Positions 54,668 to 63,379 of a DNA stretch of 64,000 nucleotides are shown piece by piece. The notes below the pieces were generated by a model that was given only the letters and a program-made list of their open reading frames with translations, was not told the origin of the DNA and did no database searches. Every line of letters starts with the position of its first letter. The first letter of the stretch is position 1. The stretch spans positions 1,550,001 to 1,614,000 of the forward strand of contig NZ_CP123584.1 of NCBI RefSeq assembly GCF_045277565.1, read 5' to 3'. The stretch is from Aliisedimentitalea scapharcae (GTDB lineage: Bacteria; Pseudomonadota; Alphaproteobacteria; Rhodobacterales; Rhodobacteraceae). The position numbers were made by a program, and so were the translations under genes.

Positions 54668-56200
54668 ATGGCTCGGGATACAAACAAACGATCCGGGCGA
54701 CGTGAACGGATGGCGGCCCGCAAGGCGGCGCAATCCCTGTCGGTGCCTTATACGCTGCGCAGGATCGGGCTGGTCAGCCTGATTGATGACGAGGCGATTG
54801 CGATTATTGAACGCAATGCCGACCGGATCCTGGACGAGATTGGCATGGAGTTCCGGGGGGACCCGGAGACGCTGGAGCTGTTCGCCAAACACGGCGCGCG
54901 GGTCGATGGGGAACGTGTGCGGTTTGACCCAGGCTGGTGCCGCGACAAGATCAAGGCCGCACCACAGAAGTTCACGCAACACGCCCGCAACCCGGCGCGT
55001 TCCGTGCAGATCGGTGGCAACGCGCAGGTCTACGCGCCCAGCTTTGGTTCGCCCTTTGTGCATGACATGGAGAGAGGGCGGCGCTATGCGACGCTGGAAG
55101 ATTTCCAGAATATCACCAGGATGCATCATCAGCTGGGTGCAGTGAATCACTCCGGTGGGGTTGTCGTTGAACCTGTGGATGTGCCCGTTGGGTTGCGCCA
55201 TTTGCATATGGCGCACACGCATCTGACGATGAATGACAAGCCGTTCATGGGCGCGGTAACAGCCCCGGAACGGGCGCGCGACACGATCGAAATGTGCCGC
55301 ATCGCCATGGGGCGTGATTTTGTTGATCAGAACTGTGTGCTCTATTCCGTGGTCAATACCAATGCACCGCTGGTGATGGATGAGACCATGCTGTGGGCGC
55401 TCAAGGAATATGCCCAGGCGGGGCAATGTACAGTGGTTTCGCCCTTTGTTCTGGGAGGCGCAATGTCGCCGGTGTCGGTCGCGGCCACGTTGGCGCAGGT
55501 GCTGGCCGAGGTCATGGCCTCGGTCGCGTTAATCCAGCTGATCCGCCCCGGAGCCCCGGCCGCCTTTGGCACGTTCTTCTCTCCGATCAGTCTGAAAACC
55601 GGCGCGCCCACATTTGGAACGCCCGAAGGCACGCAATTTCAGATGTGTGCCAAAACACTGGCCGACCGGTTGGGGCTTCCGTTCCATTCAGTGGGCGGGC
55701 TGACCGCGGCCAAGGTGCCGGATGCCCAGGCTGGTTATGAATCACAGGCGCAGTTGATGGGGGCCACCATGGCCGGGGTGAACTTCATCATCCATGCCAC
55801 CGGGTGTCTCGAAGGGTTGCTGACCACCGGGTATGAGAAAATCGTCATGGACGCGGACCGGTGTTCGGCCATGCAACGGTTCACCCAAGGGGTGGATTTT
55901 TCCGAAGCGGCCCAAGCGATGGACGCGTTTTTCGAAGTCGAACCCGGAGGGCATTTTCTAGGGGCGACCCACACCCAGGAGAATTTTGAAACGGCCTTCT
56001 GGATGGGGGACATGTCTGACAATGGCACCTTTGAACAATGGAACGCCGAAGGTGCGTTGTGGCAGCACGACCGGGCCAGTGCCCGGGTGAAACAGCTTTT
56101 GGATGACTATCATGCCCCGCCAATGGAGGCGGGCACACGCGACGCATTGGACGACTTTGTCGCCCGCAGAACTCATGAGATCGAGGGAGAAACCGCATGA
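54668..56200 (+). CDS. Trimethylamine methyltransferase (MttB) family protein, non-pyrrolysine type, set II
   Basis: 510 aa, starting MARDTNKRSGRRERMAARKA, with GGGAGGGCCGG before the ATG. It is the second MttB paralog; shared landmarks with set I are the basic head, the ASVALIQLIRPGAPAAFGTF region and the late HFLGATHTQENF block. The gene has no in-frame stop, so no pyrrolysine. Characterised non-Pyl members transfer a methyl from a quaternary amine to a corrinoid protein, for which no gene is visible here. The stop overlaps the aminotransferase start by 4 bp, which ties the demethylated product to a primary-amine step. Confidence 0.86.
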   Translation: MARDTNKRSGRRERMAARKAAQSLSVPYTLRRIGLVSLIDDEAIAIIERNADRILDEIGMEFRGDPETLELFAKHGARVDGERVRFDPGWCRDKIKAAPQKFTQHARNPARSVQIGGNAQVYAPSFGSPFVHDMERGRRYATLEDFQNITRMHHQLGAVNHSGGVVVEPVDVPVGLRHLHMAHTHLTMNDKPFMGAVTAPERARDTIEMCRIAMGRDFVDQNCVLYSVVNTNAPLVMDETMLWALKEYAQAGQCTVVSPFVLGGAMSPVSVAATLAQVLAEVMASVALIQLIRPGAPAAFGTFFSPISLKTGAPTFGTPEGTQFQMCAKTLADRLGLPFHSVGGLTAAKVPDAQAGYESQAQLMGATMAGVNFIIHATGCLEGLLTTGYEKIVMDADRCSAMQRFTQGVDFSEAAQAMDAFFEVEPGGHFLGATHTQENFETAFWMGDMSDNGTFEQWNAEGALWQHDRASARVKQLLDDYHAPPMEAGTRDALDDFVARRTHEIEGETA

Positions 56201-57504
56201 CCCTGCACACCGATTGGACACTGAACGAAACCGCCGCGCGGCGTGATAATTTCTATGCCGCCAGCCAAAGCAAGTTTATCCCTTTCAAGGACCCGATGGT
56301 GTTCAAGAAAGGGTCGATGCAATACCTATGGGATGTAGAGGGGCGTAAATACACCGACCTTCTGGGGATGAACGTCTGCATTTCGGTTGGGCATTCCCAT
56401 CCCAAGGTCGTGGCGGCGGCGATGGCGCAGGCGCAGGAGCTGACCCATTGCACCACCATGTTCTATCATCCGGTCCCGGCCCATTTTGCCGAGGAACTGG
56501 CCGCGACCATGCCCAATCCCGATGGCGATATCGAATGGGTGGTGCATTTCACCAATTCCGGGTCCGAAGCGATTGACCTGGCGATGACGATGGCGCGGTC
56601 CTACACTGGCAACCTGGATCTGCTGGCGCTGCGCACTGCCTATCACGGACCGACGGCGGCTGCGCAGTCGATCACCGGGATTTCCGGCTGGCGTCATCCG
56701 GGCATGCCCGGCAACGTCGCCTTTGTCGCCGAGCCGAACCAGTATCGCGGTATCTTTGGTGCAGGGGTCGATCCCTATCTGGATGAGATCGAGCGGACCA
56801 TCAACACGGCCACCACCGGCCAGATCGCGGGCATGTTCATCGAAAGCGTCCAGGGCTATGGCGGTATCATCGAGATGCCGCACGGTTATATGTCCGGCGC
56901 CGCCGAACGGGTGCGCGCGGCGGGTGGCCTGTTGATCGCGGACGAGGTGCAGGCTGGTTTTGGTCGTACGGGCGATCACATGTGGGGGTTCGAGCGCGAC
57001 GGGGTGATCCCGGACATCGTGGTCATGGCAAAAGGTATCGGGAACGGCTTCCCCTTGGGGGCCGTCGTGGCACGCAAACATATCGCAGCGCCCATGGCAG
57101 AGAAGTTCATGTTCCACACCTATGGAGCCAATCCGACCTCCTGCGCGGCAGGGCGGGCCGTGTTGCAGGTGATCCGCGAAGACAAGATCCAAGAGAATGC
57201 CCGCACGGTTGGGGCGGCGCTGTTGGAACGGCTCAGGGCTTTGAAACACAAGCACGAGGCCATTGGTGATGTTCGGGGCAGAGGGTTGATGCTGGCCATT
57301 GAAATGGTCAAGGACCGCAAGACCAAGGAACCAGACCCGCAAACCACGGCCGCCGTGTTCGAAGCCTGTCGCGACAGCGGCCTGATCCTGTCCAAATCCG
57401 GCGCTTTCCAGTCCTGTTTGCGGATGGTGCCACCGATGTGCCTGTCGCTTCAGGACGTGGATCAGGTCCATGACGGCCTGGATCGGGCTTTCTCCTCTCT
57501 CTGA
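56197..57504 (+). CDS. Class III aminotransferase (AGXT2-like)
   Basis: 435 aa PLP fold type I enzyme. The PLP-binding lysine is Lys279 in VMAKGIGNGFPLGAVV, the ring-contact aspartate is Asp249 in LIADEVQAGFGRTG, and NSGSEAIDLAM binds phosphate. The family transfers amino groups from omega-amino acids or alanine to glyoxylate or pyruvate. It overlaps the MttB gene (ATGA), so it probably acts on the amine left after demethylation. A strong intrinsic terminator at 57559 closes the operon. Confidence 0.9.
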   Translation: MTLHTDWTLNETAARRDNFYAASQSKFIPFKDPMVFKKGSMQYLWDVEGRKYTDLLGMNVCISVGHSHPKVVAAAMAQAQELTHCTTMFYHPVPAHFAEELAATMPNPDGDIEWVVHFTNSGSEAIDLAMTMARSYTGNLDLLALRTAYHGPTAAAQSITGISGWRHPGMPGNVAFVAEPNQYRGIFGAGVDPYLDEIERTINTATTGQIAGMFIESVQGYGGIIEMPHGYMSGAAERVRAAGGLLIADEVQAGFGRTGDHMWGFERDGVIPDIVVMAKGIGNGFPLGAVVARKHIAAPMAEKFMFHTYGANPTSCAAGRAVLQVIREDKIQENARTVGAALLERLRALKHKHEAIGDVRGRGLMLAIEMVKDRKTKEPDPQTTAAVFEACRDSGLILSKSGAFQSCLRMVPPMCLSLQDVDQVHDGLDRAFSSL

Positions 57505-57926
57505 TCAGGGGACACCCAGGTCTGACGCCAGTGTCTCCAGTGCCTTTTGGCATCTATGCCCCCGCAATGTGTCATGGAACCATTGCGGGGGTTTTGCGTT
57601 GGGCGGGCATAACACAGAGGGGCGCGCGCCGGTTCGGGGTGCTTCTGATGGTTAAAATCAGAATGGATTCTCGTAGGATCGGAAGGAACGGCCCAAGGTG
57701 AAATGGTCAGTCAAAAACTTAAACGATTGTACAGTCAACATAAATCAGACTTTCACATCAGGGGGTTGACCGTTGCGGCTGCTGCGCGCAGCATAAGGCA
57801 GAACTTGCGATGTTGAATGCGTTGCGCGGCCTGGGGCGCGGACACGGGGCCAAATTGGACCCGATCCCCGGCTGATACTGTGCCGAGTTCCAAAAAATAA
57901 TGAATACCAATCTGGGAGAAGATGAA
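57505..57926. other. Intergenic region between aminotransferase and proX-like genes
   Basis: 420 bp holding the terminator at 57559 and the promoter region of the betaine transporter near 57700-57900. No gene seen, and no copy of the ATTAG/CTAAT dyad. Confidence 0.5.
57559..57595 (+). terminator. Intrinsic terminator after the MttB-aminotransferase operon
   Basis: CCCCCGCAATG and CATTGCGGGGG form a perfect 11-bp stem with an 11-nt loop, followed by TTTTG. It lies 54 bp past the aminotransferase stop. Confidence 0.85.
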
Positions 57927-58886
57927 ATGAAAATGAAGGGTTTTGGCGTCGCACTGGGTGCGTTGGGCATGATTGCAGGCGCGGCTCAGGCAGCTGAGAT
58001 GGGAGCCGTGGACAAGCCGATCAAGCTGGCCATCAACGAATGGACCGGCCAGCATGTTTCGACCCATGTGGCGGGCGAGATGCTCAAGGCTGCTGGATAT
58101 CAGGTGGAATATGTGACCGCCGGTTACATGAATATGTATCAGGCGATGGCCGATGGCGAATTGCACGGCGCGATGGAGATCTGGTCTTCGAACGTGTCTG
58201 ATGATTATGCCAAAAAGGTCGAAGGTGGTGGTGTGGCCGAGCTGGGAGATCTGGGGCTGGATGCCAAGGAGGGCATCGCGTACCCGGCCCATGTTGGCGA
58301 AATGTGTCCGGGTTTGCCCGCGTGGGAAGCGTTGAAAGACTGTGCCCAGGTGTTTGCCTCGGCTGAAACCATCCCGATGGGGCGTTTGGTGGATTACCCG
58401 GCGGACTGGGGTACACCGGGCGCGGACCGTATGACCGGTCTGGACCTGCCGATCAAGGCGATCCCGGCTGGGTCCGAAGGGGCGCTGATTGCCGAATTGC
58501 GGGCGTCGACCGAACGCAAGACGCCGCTGCTGATCACCTTCTGGCAGCCGCATTGGGCGATGTCGGCCTATGATGTGCAATTTGTTGATCTGCCCGTTGG
58601 CGAAGACGCCTGCTTTAATGATCCGGCCTGGGGACCGAACCCCAATGCGGTCAATGACTGCGATTTCGCCCCAAGCCGTATCTTCAAGGCGGGATGGTCC
58701 GGCATGGCCGACACCTGGCCTGCGGCCCATGAAATCCTGACCAACTATCAGCTGGACGTGGCCGATCAGCAGCCCATGATGGGCGCAATCGACGTGGACG
58801 GCGGTTCGGTCGAGGAGGTTGTCGCCAAATGGATGGCTGACAACGAAGGTAAATGGCGCCCCGTCGTCGACGCAGCCACCAACTGA
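57927..58886 (+). CDS. Glycine betaine/quaternary amine ABC transporter substrate-binding protein (ProX/OpuAC type)
   Basis: 319 aa from the ATG at 57927, with GGGAG upstream; an earlier ATG at 57900 adds nine residues before the signal peptide. The signal peptide (MKMKGFGVALGALGMIAGAA) ends near AQAAE. The OpuAC domain follows: IKLAINEWTGQHVSTHVAGEM, then WSSNVSDDYAKKV and HWAMSAYDVQFVDL, a set that usually builds the aromatic betaine cage. It is the first gene of the transport operon, next to the betaine-type catabolic set. Confidence 0.9.
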   Translation: MKMKGFGVALGALGMIAGAAQAAEMGAVDKPIKLAINEWTGQHVSTHVAGEMLKAAGYQVEYVTAGYMNMYQAMADGELHGAMEIWSSNVSDDYAKKVEGGGVAELGDLGLDAKEGIAYPAHVGEMCPGLPAWEALKDCAQVFASAETIPMGRLVDYPADWGTPGADRMTGLDLPIKAIPAGSEGALIAELRASTERKTPLLITFWQPHWAMSAYDVQFVDLPVGEDACFNDPAWGPNPNAVNDCDFAPSRIFKAGWSGMADTWPAAHEILTNYQLDVADQQPMMGAIDVDGGSVEEVVAKWMADNEGKWRPVVDAATN

Positions 58887-58894
58887 GCTGGCAC

Positions 58895-59962
58895 GTGAGC
58901 ACAGGTAACAGGCCTGCCAACACGCCCGCGATTTCCTGCCAGAATGTCTGGCAGGTTTTCGGGCCGGGCGCTGAAACGGCCCTGACCGATGCATTGGCTC
59001 GGTCAGGGGATGACCCGGGAGCGGCGGAACAGGAATTGCGCGACAAGGGATTGATCCCTGCAGTTCAGGACGCAAATTTCGAAGTCCACGAAGGCGAGCT
59101 GTTCGTGATCATGGGCCTCAGCGGGTCGGGAAAATCAACGTTGATCCGCTGTATCTCGCATCTGCTGCATGCCACGGGTGGGGAAATCCGCATTGACGGC
59201 GAAAACATCGTCGAGGCCAGCAAGGCCCGGCTGATCGAACTGAGGCGCAAAAAGCTGGGTATGGTATTTCAGCATTTTGGCCTGTTCCCGCATATGACCG
59301 TATTGGACAACGTCGCCTATCCGCTGCGGGTGCAGGGAAAGAAGAAAGCCGACCGTCACGCCAAGGCGCGGGAGGTGATTGAATTGGTGGGCCTTGAGGG
59401 GCGCGAACACCATTACCCGCGTGAATTGTCCGGTGGACAGCGGCAGCGGGTCGGGATTGCCCGGTCGCTGGTGGCGGATTGTTCGGTTTGGTTTCTGGAC
59501 GAACCGTTTTCGGCGCTGGATCCACTGATCCGGCGACAATTGCAGGATGAATTCCTGCAAATTCAGGACAAGCTAAAAACCACCATCGTTTTCATCACGC
59601 ATGACATCAACGAAGCGCTGAAACTGGCAGACCGCATTGCCATCATGCGCGACGGCAAGATTGTACAAATTGGTACGCCTGCCGATATCGTGCTGAATCC
59701 GGTGGATGACTATGTGCGCGAGTTCTCCAAGGATGTGGCCAAGGGCCAACATGCTCATGTGGTTTCGGTCATGCGGACCGAAGGGGACCTGAGCCACGGG
59801 CCGGATGATCCGGGCCTGCTTCAGGGTATGACTCTGGATGCAGCGCTTGCCCGGTGTATGGATCTGTATGAACCCGTGCCGGTGCGAGATGCCGGCGGAC
59901 AGGTGGTCGGGGTGGTGAACCCCGCCGATCTCGCCGCCGCGTTGCAGGTCGAAACACCATGA
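58895..59962 (+). CDS. Glycine betaine-type ABC transporter ATP-binding protein (ProV/OpuAA)
   Basis: 355 aa from a GTG at 58895, 8 bp after the binding-protein stop. An in-frame ATG at 58853 would overlap the previous gene. N-terminal ProV block (CQNVWQVFGPGAETAL), Walker A GLSGSGKST, signature LSGGQRQRVGIARSL, Walker B VWFLDEPFSALD. The C-terminal ~60 residues (DAALARCMDLYEPVPVRDAGGQVVGVVN) are a shortened CBS-like segment. It energises uptake together with the fused permease. It overlaps that gene by 4 bp. Confidence 0.9.
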   Translation: MSTGNRPANTPAISCQNVWQVFGPGAETALTDALARSGDDPGAAEQELRDKGLIPAVQDANFEVHEGELFVIMGLSGSGKSTLIRCISHLLHATGGEIRIDGENIVEASKARLIELRRKKLGMVFQHFGLFPHMTVLDNVAYPLRVQGKKKADRHAKAREVIELVGLEGREHHYPRELSGGQRQRVGIARSLVADCSVWFLDEPFSALDPLIRRQLQDEFLQIQDKLKTTIVFITHDINEALKLADRIAIMRDGKIVQIGTPADIVLNPVDDYVREFSKDVAKGQHAHVVSVMRTEGDLSHGPDDPGLLQGMTLDAALARCMDLYEPVPVRDAGGQVVGVVNPADLAAALQVETP

Positions 59963-61998
59963 CAGGTGGTTTGACCAAAGGTGCGCTGGCGGCATTGATC
60001 ACCTTGGCTGTTGCCGTCCTGTGTCTGGTGCTGGAAAACGCAGCGCCCTGGGTGGTGACCTGGCCCCAGGCCTGGGTTCTGCCTGCGACCGAATGGGTGG
60101 GGGCGGGGCTGACCTGGTTTCTGGAGGCCGTGAAGCCGGCGGCGCGCGCCTTTTCCGCAGTAATGTTCTATCCGATGGACTGGGCCAACTGGGTGCTGAC
60201 AGCAGCGCCCTGGCCGCTGGTCATCGGGGCCACGACCGCCTTGGGCTGGATCCTGGGGGGCACCGCTATGGCGGCGCTGGGTCTGGTAGGGCTGAGTTTT
60301 GTTCTCGCTTCGGGGTATTGGATCGAGAGCATGAATACGCTGGCGCTGGTCGCGGTTTCGGTGCCTTTGGCGTTGACAATCGGCGGTGCGATCGGTGTGC
60401 TGGCCAATGAATATCCACGGATCAAGAACGCCGTGCAGGCGTTGTTGGACATCATGCAGACCGTGCCGACATTTGCCTATCTCACACCGTTGTTGCTGTT
60501 GTTCGGCTTTGGCCCGGTGGTTGGGCTGATCGCTTCGGCGATCTATGCCGCGCCCCCGATGGCGCGCAATGTATTGTTGGGATTGGAGCGGGTCGAACCC
60601 GAGATCAAGGAAGCTGCGATCATGGCCGGAGGGACCCGGTTGCAGCAGCTGTTTCAGGTTGAAATACCGTCCGCTTCGACCCAGATCATGGTGGGCGTCA
60701 ACCAATGTCTGATGGCGGCGTTGTCGATGGTGATCATCGCTGCTGTTATCGGTGGGTTTAATGACATCGGCTGGGAAGTTTTGTTGACCATGCGCAAGGC
60801 CCAATTCGGGCAAAGCCTGTTGGCCGGGATGGTCGTCGTCGTTTTCGCCGTGGTCATCGACCGGATGAGCGCGACCTTGGCCAAGGATCGGCGTCAGAGC
60901 TATGACAAGCGGGTTGCGATTGGTGTGCTGGCGCTGGGCGTCGCTGTCTCGCTGATCTTTTGGGCGCGCTTGCCGGATCCAGCAGGCTTTACCCTGTTAC
61001 AGCCGGTGGCGGATGGCGTGGATTATGGGCTGACTGCCTTTACCCGGGCCAACGGCGATTGGTTGGCCAGCTTCAAGAACAATTTCCTGTTCTATGGGTT
61101 GCTGCCGTTAAGGATTGGCCTGGACCAGGCGGTGTTGCCCTTTACCTGGGGATTTCAGTGGACCACACAGATGAGCCTGATGCTGTTTGCGGCTGCGGCT
61201 GCTGGTGGGATCGTGCTGGGGCTGCGCGGGCGCATGACCCAAGGGGCGCTGCTGTGTATCGGTGCCATTGTTCTGGAAACCGGGATTGCCAATCTGCCCT
61301 GGCCCTTTGTCCTGGTGGGCACCGGGTTGTTGGGCTGGGTGTCGGGCGGGCGCAAGTTAGCCATTGTTTCGGTTCTGTTGCTGGGCACCATCCTGTTGTC
61401 GGGGCTGTGGGAACGGGCGCTGTTGTCCTTGTATCTGAGCGGCGCGGCAGTGTTTGCCTGCGCGGTTCTGGGCGGTGGTATCGGGTTGATGAGCGCGCTC
61501 AGCCCCATGGTGTGGCGGGTGGTGCAGCCGATCTGTGACATGTTGCAGACCATCCCGTTGTTTGTGTTCCTGATTCCGGTTCTGATGGTGTTCCAGATTG
61601 GCGAGTTTTCTGCCTTTCTGGCGATCATCGCTTATGCCATCGTGCCGATGATCCGATATACGCGCCACGGGCTGACTGAAACTCCGGCTGAAATGCTGGA
61701 GGCTGCCACCGCCAGCGGGGCGACCGAATGGCAGATCCTGCGTGATGTGCGCGCGCCTTATGCGGCCCCGACCATCCTGTTGGGGCTGAACCAGACCATT
61801 CTCTATGCCTTTGCAATGCTGGTGATTGCGGCGTTGATCGGGACCACCGGATTGGGCCAGTCGATCTATCTGGCGCTGGGCAAGGCCGACGTCGGGTTGG
61901 GCATCTCTGCTGGGGCGGCAATGGCTATTCTGGCGCTGATTGCGGATCGGATGGTACAGGGGTTTGCCGAAGAACGCCGCCGCGCATTGGGTCTGTGA
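59959..61998 (+). CDS. Betaine-type ABC transporter permease, tandem-fused ProW domains
   Basis: 679 aa, about twice the length of a typical ProW. It has two permease cores: the first around residues 120-310 (LDIMQTVPTFAYLTPLLLLFG; EIKEAAIMAGGTRLQQLF coupling) and the second around 480-670 (CDMLQTIPLFVFLIPVLMVFQ; EMLEAATASGATEWQILRD). Both keep the EAA-like coupling loop, so a single polypeptide would replace the usual permease homodimer. The link contains extra membrane segments. The overlap with the ATPase gene supports one transcript. Specificity for a quaternary amine comes from the family and from context. Confidence 0.88.
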   Translation: MTGGLTKGALAALITLAVAVLCLVLENAAPWVVTWPQAWVLPATEWVGAGLTWFLEAVKPAARAFSAVMFYPMDWANWVLTAAPWPLVIGATTALGWILGGTAMAALGLVGLSFVLASGYWIESMNTLALVAVSVPLALTIGGAIGVLANEYPRIKNAVQALLDIMQTVPTFAYLTPLLLLFGFGPVVGLIASAIYAAPPMARNVLLGLERVEPEIKEAAIMAGGTRLQQLFQVEIPSASTQIMVGVNQCLMAALSMVIIAAVIGGFNDIGWEVLLTMRKAQFGQSLLAGMVVVVFAVVIDRMSATLAKDRRQSYDKRVAIGVLALGVAVSLIFWARLPDPAGFTLLQPVADGVDYGLTAFTRANGDWLASFKNNFLFYGLLPLRIGLDQAVLPFTWGFQWTTQMSLMLFAAAAAGGIVLGLRGRMTQGALLCIGAIVLETGIANLPWPFVLVGTGLLGWVSGGRKLAIVSVLLLGTILLSGLWERALLSLYLSGAAVFACAVLGGGIGLMSALSPMVWRVVQPICDMLQTIPLFVFLIPVLMVFQIGEFSAFLAIIAYAIVPMIRYTRHGLTETPAEMLEAATASGATEWQILRDVRAPYAAPTILLGLNQTILYAFAMLVIAALIGTTGLGQSIYLALGKADVGLGISAGAAMAILALIADRMVQGFAEERRRALGL

Positions 61999-62114
61999 AA
62001 CCCGCCTGAAACAACCCCGGTATGCGCCATCTTTGGTGTGTACCGGGCCACCTTGCCAACCCTCGCAATCCAACAGATGATGTGCGCCAACACACGGCGA
62101 TCAAAGAGGCAGAG

Positions 62115-62777
62115 ATGGGCGGTTGGGGTGAATTCGGGGCGGCCATGGTCGTCTTTTTGCTGAGTCACGCGATCCCGGTGCGCCCGCCTGTGCGGCCCTG
62201 GTTGGTGGCCCGAATGGGGTTGGTGCCCTATCTGGTCTGTTATTCGATCCTGTCCATCGGTGTGTTGATTTGGTTGGTATTGGCCGCGCGCTATGCGCCC
62301 TATATTCAGGTGCTACCTGATTGGGAGGGCTGGCGTTGGGCTCCGGTGCTGATCATGCCGCTGGTTTGCTGGTTGGCGGTGGCAGGTCTCGGCACATCCA
62401 ACCCGCTTAGTTTTGGTGGCATGAAGCGCGGCGAATTCGACCGTGAAAATCCCGGAGTTCTTGGGTTTACCCGGCACCCGTTGCCAATGGCGCTGGCTCT
62501 ATGGTCCGGCGCGCATCTGTTGGCCAAGGGCGACCTGGCCCATGTGATCCTGTTTGGGGTTTTTGCGGGGTTTGCGGTGATGGCGATGAAAATGTTGGAT
62601 CTGCGCAAACAGCGTCTGATGGGGGTCGGGGCCTGGCAGGACCTGGCCTGCAACACATCGCTGTTCAATCCTGCAGCGCTGCGTCCGCGTCTGTGGCAGG
62701 TGGCGGCGGCCATCGCCATCTTTGTCGTGTTGTTTCACCTGCACCTGCCAATCATCGGGTTTTCACCCTTACCCTGA
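62115..62777 (+). CDS. nnrU: NnrU family membrane protein
   Basis: 220 aa from the ATG at 62115 (AGAGGCAG upstream). Six or so membrane segments; the NnrU signature includes FLLSHAIPVRPPVRPWLVAR at the N-terminus, GVLGFTRHPLPMALALWSGAHLLAKGDLAH in the middle and MKMLDLRKQRLMG. NnrU was named for a link to nitrite/nitric-oxide metabolism, though many homologs lie outside denitrification loci. No denitrification genes are visible here. Confidence 0.85.
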   Translation: MGGWGEFGAAMVVFLLSHAIPVRPPVRPWLVARMGLVPYLVCYSILSIGVLIWLVLAARYAPYIQVLPDWEGWRWAPVLIMPLVCWLAVAGLGTSNPLSFGGMKRGEFDRENPGVLGFTRHPLPMALALWSGAHLLAKGDLAHVILFGVFAGFAVMAMKMLDLRKQRLMGVGAWQDLACNTSLFNPAALRPRLWQVAAAIAIFVVLFHLHLPIIGFSPLP

Positions 62778-62863
62778 GAAGGGGGGCTTTGCTTTGTTTA
62801 AATCCTGCTTATGTTCTGCTGTGATACTCCGAGCCCATCCAACAACACACGAGAGACCCTGAG

Positions 62864-63379
62864 ATGAACCTGGCCTATGTTATGACCACCGAACGCGGTG
62901 CCACCGACCGGTTGCTCAGCGGATTTGCCGCACAACTGACCCAGCAGGCGGTGCGCTGTGTTGGCATCGTGCAGACCAACACCGAATGCGCAGATGACCG
63001 GCTGTGTGATATGGATGTGCAGGTCCTGCCGGATGGCAAGGTGTTTCGTATTTCTCAAACCCTGGGCCCCGGGTCCAAGGGATGCCGGCTGGACCCTGCT
63101 GCGCTGGAAGAGGCGGTCGGGCTGGTCACGCAATCGCTGGGCGGGGTGCCAGCGCCGGATCTTCTGATCGTCAACAAATTCGGCAAACACGAGGCCGACG
63201 GGCGCGGTATGCGACCAGTCATCGGCGAGGCCATGGCCCGCGGGATCCCGGTCCTGACCGGGGTCAACCGCCTGAATCGCAAACGCTTTGAGGATTACTG
63301 CGAGGGAATGGCTGTCGCGCTCGACCCCACGGTCGAGGCGTTGGAGAGCTGGTTGGATAGGGTTCGGGCCAACCCCTGA
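62864..63379 (+). CDS. DUF2478 family protein
   Basis: 171 aa. Starts MNLAYVMTTERGATDRLLSG (a degenerate P-loop position), with LPDGKVFRISQTLGPGSKGCRLDPAALEEAVG and DLLIVNKFGKHEADGRGMR as conserved blocks. It looks like an NTPase-related fold with a lost or altered P-loop; some members sit near molybdenum transport genes. Function unproven. It lies 86 bp after nnrU in the same direction. Confidence 0.75.
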   Translation: MNLAYVMTTERGATDRLLSGFAAQLTQQAVRCVGIVQTNTECADDRLCDMDVQVLPDGKVFRISQTLGPGSKGCRLDPAALEEAVGLVTQSLGGVPAPDLLIVNKFGKHEADGRGMRPVIGEAMARGIPVLTGVNRLNRKRFEDYCEGMAVALDPTVEALESWLDRVRANP

